Position numbers and translations under genes: made by a program. Shown here piece by piece: positions 1-6,140 of a stretch of DNA of 10,374 nucleotides. Origin of the DNA: Bacteroidales bacterium UBA2030 (GTDB lineage: Bacteria; Bacteroidota; Bacteroidia; Bacteroidales; TTA-H9); the NCBI GenBank assembly GCA_002332755.1, contig DDBO01000155.1:1-10374 (forward strand). The letters are read 5' to 3'. The notes beneath the pieces were generated by a model. That model ran no database searches. It was not told the DNA's origin and was given only the letters and a program-made list of their open reading frames with translations. The number at the start of each line of letters is the position of its first letter. The stretch's first letter is position 1.

Positions 1-1
1 A

Positions 2-445
2 GAGAACGTTACTCTTATCGAAGAAAAACCCAAAGGCAAAAGAGGGCGCCCCACCAAAAATCCCGAAGAGAAAGTCCTCAAATCCAAAGCAAAAGGCCCA
101 AAAAACAAGGGGGCAAAAACCAATACCCGTGGCAGAAAGACCGTAACCCCGGAATTAGATATTCCCTACACCGATTTCATTCTGGCCAAACTGGCAAATG
201 CCACGCAAGCCATGGGAGCAAAGGACCTTATTACTCTTATGAGAGATGAGTATAAACTTGAAGATAAGGGATTGCTTAAAAAAGCCGAAGCGAGCCTGAG
301 GTCGAGCCTTTCGGGGCTTAAGAAAAAATCAAAAATCTCTTGGTTTAAGAGTGATGCCGGTATCGACAAGTATTACCTTGCCCAGCCCATGAATAATGAA
401 ACTGAAGCACAACCCACTGCAGAAAATCCAGGCGTTGAAGAATAA
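2..445 (+). CDS. AT-hook protein, C-terminal part (5' end outside window)
   Basis: The frame is open from the left edge to a TAA stop, so the 147 codons seen are the C-terminal part of a longer gene; the Met codon at 212 is internal. The visible protein has two halves. Residues 1 to about 52 are low-complexity and rich in Lys, Pro and Gly. They carry the AT-hook core KRGRPTK (about residues 14-20) and a second weaker TRGRKT (about 43-48). AT-hooks bind the minor groove of AT-rich DNA. Residues about 57-130 form a compact, predicted mostly helical segment (TDFILAKL, MGAKDLITLM, then KKKSKISWFK and KYYLAQP) that could be a small winged-helix or linker-histone-like domain; this is inference from its pattern only. 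The tail is acidic and disordered-looking (ends PGVEE). The likely role is a nucleoid-associated or regulatory DNA-binding protein. I do not recognise a named family. Confidence 0.7.
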   Translation, partial: ENVTLIEEKPKGKRGRPTKNPEEKVLKSKAKGPKNKGAKTNTRGRKTVTPELDIPYTDFILAKLANATQAMGAKDLITLMRDEYKLEDKGLLKKAEASLRSSLSGLKKKSKISWFKSDAGIDKYYLAQPMNNETEAQPTAENPGVEE

Positions 446-500
446 GTATTTGGGATAGCAGTAAGACGGGGAATATATATTATTTCCTTCACTTAATTCT

Positions 501-524
501 AAAAGTCGGCACCTGCCGGCTTTT
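501..524 (+). terminator. Rho-independent terminator after the AT-hook gene, possibly bidirectional
   Basis: GTCGGC (505-510), loop ACCT and GCCGGC (515-520) form a six-pair stem with one G-T pair. It is extended by the A run at 501-504 pairing with the T run at 521-524, and T-rich sequence continues to about 533. It lies 55 bp past the AT-hook stop and 18 bp past the xerD stop on the other strand. On the - strand the T tail is only TTTT followed by AGAATT, so function in that direction is less certain. Confidence 0.8.
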
Positions 525-541
525 TCCATTTTTACAATGAA

Positions 542-1456
542 TCAATTCTTCCGGTAAAGAGGATGAAACTTCATCATGGTCTCGCGAAGAAAAGCCTTAT
601 CGATATGGGTATAAATCTCGGTAGTGGTAATGGATGCATGCCCTAACATTTCCTGAACGGCACGCAGATTTGCCCCATTGTGAACCAAGGCAGTAGCAAA
701 GGAATGCCGAAAAGTATGAGGGCTGATTTTTTTTTGAATCCCGGAAGCTTTGGCTAAATCTTTTATGATAAGAAAGACCATCTGGCGGCTCATTTTTTGT
801 CCGCGTCTGTTGAGAAAAAGGATATCCTCGGCTCCTTTTGCAATTTTGATATGAATGCGCTCATGGCGTAAATACATATCAATCCATTTCAAAGCTTCCT
901 GGCCTATAGGCACCAGTCTTTCCTTGTTGCCTTTGCCGATTACCGAAATAAACTCATCCACAAAGTGAACTCTCGACACTCGCAGGTCGATAAGTTCTGA
1001 GACCCTAAGGCCGCATGCAAATAAAGTCTCGAGCATGGCTTTGTTGCGGGTAGCCATAGGCTGGCTAAGGTCTATTTGTTGAATCATCCTGTCGATCTCC
1101 TCAACCGAGAGAACTTGAGGAAGCCTTCTGCTAAGTTTCGGATTTTCGAGCAAGGCCGAAGGGTCCTCTTTCAGGCTTCCCTCTAAAAGCAACCATCCGT
1201 AAAACGAACGTATCCCAGAGACTATACGCGCCTGGGTGCTGGCTTCCAAACCCAACTCAAAAAGATATTGAATGAAGGCATGCAAATGTGCTGAAGTAAC
1301 CTCTGTAGGCAAAAGAGGTTCTGCCTGTAACGAGAGAAATTCCTCAAGAAGTGAAACATCGTGCAGATAAGCCTCTACCGTATGCGGTGAGAGATTTTTT
1401 TCTACCTTCAGAAAAGCCCTGTATCCGTTGAGTAATATCTGCCAGTTGGGATGCAT
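542..1456 (-). CDS. xerD: Tyrosine recombinase XerD
   Basis: Site-specific tyrosine recombinase of 304 aa, a typical XerC/XerD length, expected to resolve chromosome dimers at dif near the terminus during division. The N-terminal SAM-like core-binding domain spans about residues 4-95 (NLSPHTVEAY at 21-30 is the family signature). The catalytic domain spans about 108-298. All catalytic residues are present: Arg151 in CGLRVSEL, Lys175 in GKGNKER, His247 and Arg250 in SPHTFRHSFAT, His273 in LGHASITTT, and the nucleophile Tyr282 in TEIYTHID. The intact ATG start fits the family's usual N-terminus. XerD is preferred over XerC from the overall pattern and because Bacteroidota commonly carry a chromosomal gene of this type; an integrase role is unlikely, since no att site or mobile cargo is seen. 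A run of nine A residues in the coding strand lies just before the His247 motif. Confidence 0.92.
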   Translation of the reverse strand: MHPNWQILLNGYRAFLKVEKNLSPHTVEAYLHDVSLLEEFLSLQAEPLLPTEVTSAHLHAFIQYLFELGLEASTQARIVSGIRSFYGWLLLEGSLKEDPSALLENPKLSRRLPQVLSVEEIDRMIQQIDLSQPMATRNKAMLETLFACGLRVSELIDLRVSRVHFVDEFISVIGKGNKERLVPIGQEALKWIDMYLRHERIHIKIAKGAEDILFLNRRGQKMSRQMVFLIIKDLAKASGIQKKISPHTFRHSFATALVHNGANLRAVQEMLGHASITTTEIYTHIDKAFLRETMMKFHPLYRKN

Positions 1457-1460
1457 GGGG

Positions 1461-1468
1461 CAAAGTTA
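1461..1468 (-). promoter_or_regulatory. Putative Bacteroidota -7 box for xerD (TAACTTTG)
   Basis: On the - strand the sequence reads TAACTTTG, an exact match to TAnnTTTG, the -7 element of the Bacteroidota primary sigma factor. It ends 4 bp before the xerD ATG, which would give an almost leaderless transcript. No convincing -33 TTTG is seen at the expected distance, so this is a motif match only. Confidence 0.4.
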
Positions 1469-1492
1469 GATTTTAAAACGTAAGGAAATGTA

Positions 1493-1500
1493 TAGATTTG
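1493..1500 (+). promoter_or_regulatory. Putative Bacteroidota -7 box for the FAH-family gene (TAGATTTG)
   Basis: TAGATTTG matches TAnnTTTG exactly and ends 19 bp before the ATG at 1520. A start of transcription near 1505 would leave a leader of about 15 nt. The -33 region (around 1470-1474, TTTT) is weak. If this box is real, the leader would include the alternative TTG at 1508. Confidence 0.45.
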
Positions 1501-1519
1501 CTAAAAATTGAAACCAGAC

Positions 1520-2131
1520 ATGAAAATCATTTGCATTGGTCGCAATTATTTGGCCCACATCAAAGAGCTTAACAACGATTTACCGGAAGAGCCCGTTTTC
1601 TTTATGAAACCAGAAAGCGCGCTATTGCCTCGTCGGCATCCCTTTTATATCCCCGAATTCACCCGCGACCTCCACTATGAAGGTGAACTGGTACTTAGAG
1701 TGAGCAAACTCGGCAAACATATCAGCGAAAATTTTGCCTTAAACTATATCGATGCCATAGCATTTGGTATCGACTTTACTGCCCGCGATCTTCAAAACAA
1801 ATGCAAAGCCAAGGGCCTTCCCTGGGAAATAGCCAAGTCGTGGGACTTTTCGGCTCCAGTGGGCACTTTCATTCCCATATCAGAGTTCCCTGACTTAAGC
1901 AACATTCATTTCCGATTGCTGAAAAACGGTCAGATAGTGCAGGAAGGCCACTCAGGGCGAATGATATTTCCCATTCCTAAACTTATTTCCTATATATCAC
2001 GTTTTATCACCCTTAAGCAAGGCGATTACATATTTACAGGCACACCCGAAGGAGTCGGACCTGTGGTTAGCGGTGATCTGTTGGAAGGATTTATTGAAGA
2101 CAAAAAGTGTTTTCAACTCAAAATCATGTAG
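1520..2131 (+). CDS. Fumarylacetoacetate hydrolase (FAH) family protein
   Basis: Short single-domain FAH-superfamily enzyme of 203 aa, close in size to bacterial YcgM and eukaryotic FAHD1. These metal-dependent enzymes cleave C-C bonds in 2-oxo acids (acylpyruvate hydrolysis, fumarylpyruvate hydrolysis or oxaloacetate decarboxylation). The sequence shows the metal site Glu54 and Glu56 in HYEGELVL, and Asp85 in FGIDFTARDLQ. It also has the conserved Lys106 in AKSWDFSAPVG and the C-terminal FTGTPEGVGPV loop (172-182). A TTG at 1508 would add four residues (MKPD), but family members begin directly with the MKIICIGRNY strand, so the ATG at 1520 is chosen. It stands alone on the + strand, with a divergent neighbour upstream and a convergent one downstream, and no aromatic catabolism genes nearby. 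A general oxaloacetate decarboxylase or acylpyruvase role is therefore as likely as a pathway-specific one. Confidence 0.9.
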   Translation: MKIICIGRNYLAHIKELNNDLPEEPVFFMKPESALLPRRHPFYIPEFTRDLHYEGELVLRVSKLGKHISENFALNYIDAIAFGIDFTARDLQNKCKAKGLPWEIAKSWDFSAPVGTFIPISEFPDLSNIHFRLLKNGQIVQEGHSGRMIFPIPKLISYISRFITLKQGDYIFTGTPEGVGPVVSGDLLEGFIEDKKCFQLKIM

Positions 2132-2136
2132 TCCTT

Positions 2137-2940
2137 CTAGACAGCAGAAGCCATGCGCATGATAAGCCTGTCAGGAATGGCAATAAGTTGATATTCTGAA
2201 TAATAAATCAAGCCTCCCTGCTGAAAGCAGGTTACCCTGGCGTCATAAGTTCGGCCTTCTTTCACTCTTTTGAAATGAATAAGGTAATTTAGGTTATGGC
2301 CGGGTTGAGGCTTAATGGCTTGAGCGGGCAAATAGATTTTTAAATATTGATAAAAAGGCGATAATTTCTCAGGGTTAATTGTCTTATCGAGGTAACGATT
2401 GATTTCTCGCTCTACTTCGGTTACAGGCTCATCAATAGAAAGAAGCAGGCCCCGGCTGGCATAGGTTATGGCAAAAAGCAGGTAACCCAGTTCATTATCG
2501 ATTAAGCCGGTCATTGCAGCAAACTGCTGCATTTGATTTGGCCTTACGTCGAGCGTTCGCATTATACCCTCAGAAGTAAATTCCGGACATTCATCCATTT
2601 GCATAAGCATACTTGGATTGCCTTTTTTACTCAAGGTATTAATTGTATTTCTGGCAATGATTTCGGCTTTAAGGGGCTTTTGCTCCTGCAATTCATATCC
2701 AATTTCCACTTTTTCGCCCGTACCAATAATGGAATGGAAATACAGCTCGAGCATATTGGCACCTGCCTTGAATAAATCACCGGCCATACCAATGGCTGTT
2801 GATAAAATGATCATTCCCGGAACCACGGTCTTTTTACCGTTTTCCCTCATATACTGTGGGATATGAATCAAATTGTGATCCCTGGTTATTTCACAAAACT
2901 TTATAACATCCTCATCTTTAAAAACAAACTCTTTGAACAT
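2137..2940 (-). CDS. MaoC-like double-hotdog protein, possible acyl dehydratase/hydratase
   Basis: A 267-aa protein starting at the ATG at 2940; a TTG at 2985 would add 15 residues. The N-terminal half resembles a MaoC/R-hydratase hotdog domain. FKDEDVIKFCEITRDHNLIHI (residues 7-27) carries Asp21, Asn23 and His26, placed like the Asp/Asn/His of the hydratase motif (usually GDxNPIH), followed by VVPGM at 39-43. These enzymes hydrate trans-2-enoyl-thioesters or dehydrate 3-hydroxyacyl-thioesters. The C-terminal half has a helix-like stretch (QMQQFAAMTGLIDNELGYLL, 136-155) and a strand-rich end (about 217-254), which could be a second hotdog without catalytic motif. The normal Gly and Pro of the motif are replaced by Arg and Leu (TRDHNLIH), so activity is uncertain. 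No fatty-acid gene is adjacent. An uncharacterised thioester-binding protein is an alternative. Confidence 0.6.
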   Translation of the reverse strand: MFKEFVFKDEDVIKFCEITRDHNLIHIPQYMRENGKKTVVPGMIILSTAIGMAGDLFKAGANMLELYFHSIIGTGEKVEIGYELQEQKPLKAEIIARNTINTLSKKGNPSMLMQMDECPEFTSEGIMRTLDVRPNQMQQFAAMTGLIDNELGYLLFAITYASRGLLLSIDEPVTEVEREINRYLDKTINPEKLSPFYQYLKIYLPAQAIKPQPGHNLNYLIHFKRVKEGRTYDARVTCFQQGGLIYYSEYQLIAIPDRLIMRMASAV

Positions 2941-3002
2941 TTCCCGGCCTTTGATGAGCAAAGGTAGGAAGTCAATTTTAACCAAACAGTTAAATTCACG
3001 GT

Positions 3003-3010
3003 CAAACGTA
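3003..3010 (-). promoter_or_regulatory. Putative Bacteroidota -7 box upstream of the hotdog gene (TACGTTTG)
   Basis: The - strand reads TACGTTTG, an exact TAnnTTTG match. It lies 17 bp before the TTG at 2985 and 62 bp before the preferred ATG at 2940. The short distance to the TTG slightly favours the longer protein, so the start of the hotdog gene remains open. No good -33 element is seen. Confidence 0.4.
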
Positions 3011-3051
3011 GGCTAATTAAGGATTTCTATCAGATTATAAGGCTGAAACAT

Positions 3052-3345
3052 TTAAAAAAAACGAATATCTTCCACCGCTTCTTCACCCAACAGGCGGTTT
3101 ATATTTTTGATAATTTTAGTTTTAGCAAATGAAAGTTCATTGCGAAGCGCAGAAGACTTAATAGTAACAGCCAAACGTCTATTTTTAAATGTGATCTCTT
3201 CCGTTTGAGATGCAACATATTGTCCTACAATACGGGTCCAAATCTTCTGAATACGCATTTCTCTGAGTTTGGCGCTGAGACGGTATTCATCCATCAACTC
3301 TTCAATAATTTCTTTTAATGGTGATTCTTCTGTGAATTCAGACAT
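3052..3345 (-). CDS. dciA: DUF721/DciA-family protein (probable replicative helicase loader)
   Basis: A 97-aa protein covered almost entirely by the DUF721 (DciA) domain. DciA is the ancestral bacterial loader of the replicative helicase DnaB. Visible family features are the amphipathic N-terminal helices (PLKEIIEELMDEYRLSAKL), the KIWTRIVGQYVASQTEEI motif centred on Trp36, and the strand pair RRLAVTIKSSALRNELSFAK. The C-terminal helix is IIKNINRLLG, and the protein ends in the common VEDIRFF. Bacteroidota members are short like this one, lacking the long extra regions of proteobacterial DciA. The ATG start matches the family's N-terminus. In many Bacteroidota the gene neighbours recF; here it stands between a glucan cluster terminator and the hotdog gene. 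The 66-111 bp gap to the hotdog gene and a promoter box inside it suggest separate transcription. Confidence 0.85.
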   Translation of the reverse strand: MSEFTEESPLKEIIEELMDEYRLSAKLREMRIQKIWTRIVGQYVASQTEEITFKNRRLAVTIKSSALRNELSFAKTKIIKNINRLLGEEAVEDIRFF

Positions 3346-3371
3346 GAGGAATGCAATAAATAAAAAGAAAA

Positions 3372-3407
3372 GACCGGCAGTAAAATTACATTAAAAACCT
3401 GCCGGTC
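3372..3407 (-). terminator. Rho-independent terminator closing the alpha-glucan cluster
   Basis: GACCGGCAG (3372-3380) and CTGCCGGTC (3399-3407) are a perfect nine-pair inverted repeat around an 18-nt AT-rich loop. On the - strand the stem is followed by TTTTCTTTTTATTT (3371-3358). It lies 26 bp past the amylase stop and 26 bp before the dciA start, so it insulates dciA from the glucan operon. Confidence 0.85.
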
Positions 3408-3433
3408 GAAATATAGCAAACAGTCTTCAATAA

Positions 3434-4777
3434 TTATTTCTTCAAAAGCATATACTTCCAGGGTTCCAGGTGAATTTTTTCACGAGGCACAATTTTTATC
3501 ATTTTTCCCGAAAATACATCCATCCAATCACCCAAAGCAGCCTCATCGCCCAGGGTAAAATCCACAGGTTTGTTGCTCACATTAATGATAACCAGTATCT
3601 GGCTATCGCCTTTTCGACGTAAAAAAGAAAAGATATTGTTTCCGGCACTGTTTTTAACGAGATGATAACTGCCTCCATATTTTCCGTTCCACAAGGCCGG
3701 TGTTGACTGCTTGAGTTCAAACAATGTTTTGTAAAAACTGGCCAATTCATATTTCCCGAAGTCTACAGGATCGCGATCAAAGAAATTGAGGCGGCGCAGC
3801 AATGGTTCTTCCTGCCCTGTGTATATCAAAGGCATACCGGGAATAGTAGCCGTAAGGACGGCCATTGCCAGGGCTCCCTCGCCATAGCGCTCATATTCGG
3901 TACCAGCCCAGGTATTTTCGTCGTGGTTGCTGGTAAAATTCATCATCAGACTACCTTCCGGATAATCTTTAAGATTTCGGTTAATAAGGCTGTCGATCTG
4001 ATGAGCTCCGGCTTTGCCGTGGGTAACTTTATGCATCAGGTTCATCAGTTTCCAATTATAAGCCATATCAAAGGCATTATACATCAGCGGAATGTCATCA
4101 GCTTCGGCAAGCATAAATACAGGTTTTACGGCATCGAGGGCTTTACGGGTATGTTCCCAAAAATCTACCGGAACTAAACCAGCCACATCGCAACGAAAAC
4201 CATCAATATCCGTATTTCTTACCCACCAAAGCATGGCCTCAGTCATGTAACTGCGCATTTCGGGGTTAGAATAGTCGAAAGCAATGACATCGGTCCAATC
4301 GTAAGGAGACACAAATTGTCCATTTTTATCCTTCTTATACCATTCAGGATGTTCGGTTGCCAAAGGATTATCCCATGCAGAGTGATTGGCTACCCAGTCG
4401 ATGATCACGTAAAGACCCAAAGCATGTGCTTCCCGTACCAAATTTTTAAAATCATCTATAGTGCCATATTCAGGATTTACAGCCAGATAGTCTTTTACGG
4501 AATAATAGCTTCCAAGATTGCCTTTTCGATTGATTTCGCCAATAGGATGGACAGGCATTAACCATAGAATTTTTACTCCCATATCCTTGAGCCTGGGGAG
4601 GTGCTTTGCAAAAGCATTAAAGGTCCCTTCAGAGGTGAACTGCCTTACATTCACTTCATAAATGGAAGCATTTTTAGCCCAATCAGGGAAGTCAACTCCC
4701 CTGGAAGGTTGTGCACTAATCCAGCGCCAGGGGATTAAAGTAATCATAAAAGAGAAAAACAGGAGTGTTTTACGCAT
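3434..4777 (-). CDS. Exported GH13 alpha-amylase family enzyme
   Basis: A 447-aa glycoside hydrolase family 13 protein acting on alpha-1,4-glucans or malto-oligosaccharides. An N-terminal signal peptide (MRKTLLFFSF then a hydrophobic stretch) has a likely signal peptidase I site after ISA (residue 22). There is no lipobox Cys, so a periplasmic or secreted enzyme is expected. The (beta/alpha)8 barrel starts near residue 34 (NASIYEVNVRQFT). All four GH13 signature regions are intact: DWVANHS (127-133), GFRCDVAG with nucleophile Asp197, FMLAEAD with acid/base Glu225, and NFTSNHDEN with Asp286. A C-terminal beta-sandwich covers about 375-447. The length is compact, with no carbohydrate-binding module. 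It is the last gene of the cluster, 66 bp after the transporter with no clear promoter between them, so co-transcription is likely. Exact specificity (alpha-amylase, maltogenic or oligosaccharide-directed) cannot be read from the sequence. Confidence 0.9.
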   Translation of the reverse strand: MRKTLLFFSFMITLIPWRWISAQPSRGVDFPDWAKNASIYEVNVRQFTSEGTFNAFAKHLPRLKDMGVKILWLMPVHPIGEINRKGNLGSYYSVKDYLAVNPEYGTIDDFKNLVREAHALGLYVIIDWVANHSAWDNPLATEHPEWYKKDKNGQFVSPYDWTDVIAFDYSNPEMRSYMTEAMLWWVRNTDIDGFRCDVAGLVPVDFWEHTRKALDAVKPVFMLAEADDIPLMYNAFDMAYNWKLMNLMHKVTHGKAGAHQIDSLINRNLKDYPEGSLMMNFTSNHDENTWAGTEYERYGEGALAMAVLTATIPGMPLIYTGQEEPLLRRLNFFDRDPVDFGKYELASFYKTLFELKQSTPALWNGKYGGSYHLVKNSAGNNIFSFLRRKGDSQILVIINVSNKPVDFTLGDEAALGDWMDVFSGKMIKIVPREKIHLEPWKYMLLKK

Positions 4778-4843
4778 AACTTAAATATTGGGTTAGACAA
4801 ATTTTTTCAAAGGATAATTTCAGAATACCAGGAATTCAAATAA

Positions 4844-6118
4844 TCAGTGGGAGGAAAAATGAACACTTCCTGAAGACTTTTTGCCGGGTTCTTGCACCCA
4901 TAGCCACAGTAAGGCCGAAATGGCAAGGGTTATTCCACTAAAAAGGTAAATGAAGGTTTTGTCGACAACATGCTGGAAAAAATATCCCATCACGAAGCTC
5001 ACTATTAACTGAGGTAAAACTACTGATAGGTTGAAAATTCCCATGAAAAAGCCCATCCTGGCTTTATTTACATTTTCGGTCATTATGGCAAAAGGAAGGC
5101 TTACAACCGCAGCCCAGCCCAGACTCAGGAGAATAAAACATGCATAAAGAGCAAGGGTATTTTTCACTACCAGGGCTATCAAAAAATAACCCAAGGCCAT
5201 ACTGGCCACGGCAGTGGCATGAATCTTAACCCGTCCCAAACGCCTGGCCAGGGGTTCAAGGACAAAGACAGGCCAAATGCTTCCTGCACCATTCAGGATG
5301 AAAAACATCCATCCAATGGTAGCACCTAATATCGCTGCATCGGATACACTAAACCTCTGCTCAAGGAAGGCGAAGGAGTAAACAAACATGGTTTGAATAC
5401 CAAGCCAGCTGAAGGCATGAGCAAAATACAGTTTGAAAAGCTCCCCCCAGTTGGTTCGGGATGGGCTGTGTTCTGGCAAGCCTGCCTCAGCAACCTGCGT
5501 ATTAAGTACTTTGGGTTCTTCGATAAAGAACAGGGGCACGATACTGAACAAAAGGATAACCACCACCCCAACATAGATCAGAACATAGTTTCCGGCAAGA
5601 GCACCCACAAGATATGCACCGGCACCAAAGAAATTGGAGATAGCCTGCATCCAGGTGTATCCTTTGGTGCGTGCAGGACCTTCGGGAGTAACATCAGCGA
5701 TAATGCTTCGGGTAGGATTAAAACTAATATTGATACTAAGATCGAGAGTAAGGGCAATAGTAACAGCCACAGCCATAATGCTCTCGATGCCCAGAAATTG
5801 GCTAATCCAACCAATATGGGGGAGCGCAAAAATAGAAAGGGCTGCCAATACTCCGCCAATAATAATGAAGGGTCGGCGTCGCCCACCCCAAAACCATACA
5901 CCATCAGAAATCAATCCGATGATTACCTGTCCAAGGATACCAGCCATGGGACCAGCTGCCCACACTATTCCTATTTCGTGTATATCAAGATTGTATTTGG
6001 TTCGCAAAATCCAGCTCAGCACTGCAATTTGAACCGAAAGACCAAAACCCATTGCTGTAGCGGGCAGGCCGAGAATTACATAAAAAAAGTTGGTTAATTT
6101 TTTCTGCATCTCTTTCAT
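4844..6118 (-). CDS. MFS sugar transporter, probable maltose/malto-oligosaccharide importer (SLC45/GPH-like)
   Basis: A 424-aa polytopic inner-membrane protein with about 12 hydrophobic segments, starting around residues 11-37, 49-70, 84-105, 113-133 and 157-176. A hydrophilic central loop lies near 200-225, where the two six-helix halves meet, and the last segment is near 388-408. The loop after the second helix carries SDGVWFWGGRRRPF (71-84), the SLC45-like version of MFS motif A (GxxSDxxxxGRRRP). SLC45-like proteins in glucan clusters usually import maltose or malto-oligosaccharides by proton symport. The frame could begin at a TTG at 6151, inside the upstream gene's end; the ATG at 6118 (or 6109) fits better and leaves 22 bp after the neopullulanase stop. 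That close spacing indicates one operon. The substrate is inferred from the neighbours. Confidence 0.85.
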   Translation of the reverse strand: MKEMQKKLTNFFYVILGLPATAMGFGLSVQIAVLSWILRTKYNLDIHEIGIVWAAGPMAGILGQVIIGLISDGVWFWGGRRRPFIIIGGVLAALSIFALPHIGWISQFLGIESIMAVAVTIALTLDLSINISFNPTRSIIADVTPEGPARTKGYTWMQAISNFFGAGAYLVGALAGNYVLIYVGVVVILLFSIVPLFFIEEPKVLNTQVAEAGLPEHSPSRTNWGELFKLYFAHAFSWLGIQTMFVYSFAFLEQRFSVSDAAILGATIGWMFFILNGAGSIWPVFVLEPLARRLGRVKIHATAVASMALGYFLIALVVKNTLALYACFILLSLGWAAVVSLPFAIMTENVNKARMGFFMGIFNLSVVLPQLIVSFVMGYFFQHVVDKTFIYLFSGITLAISALLWLWVQEPGKKSSGSVHFSSH

Positions 6119-6140
6119 AAGGCAGGTGAATTTATATTGT

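Noticed and set aside
542..1456. The tyrosine recombinase as an integrase of a mobile element.
   Set aside because: Length and motifs fit a chromosomal XerD. No tRNA, att repeats, excisionase or cargo genes are nearby.
1508..1519. TTG start adding four residues to the FAH-family protein.
   Set aside because: Family members begin at the MKIICIGRNY strand, and the ATG at 1520 lies a sensible distance from the promoter box.
2152..2161. Ten-base palindrome CATGCGCATG.
   Set aside because: It lies inside the last codons of the hotdog gene (Met-Arg-Met-Ala). A single short palindrome with no second copy noticed is not enough for an operator.
4778..4843. Possible promoter for the amylase gene (TTTG, 20-bp spacer, TATTTAAG).
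   Set aside because: The -7 box matches TAnnTTTG only partly and would place the transcription start at the ATG. Near matches such as TATCCTTTG have wrong spacing. Co-transcription with the transporter is simpler.
5393..6097. A 234-codon open frame on the + strand opposite the MFS transporter.
   Set aside because: It is fully antisense to a clear membrane protein, is composition-biased (rich in Asn, Ser, Lys, His) and has no recognisable domain, so it is a shadow frame.
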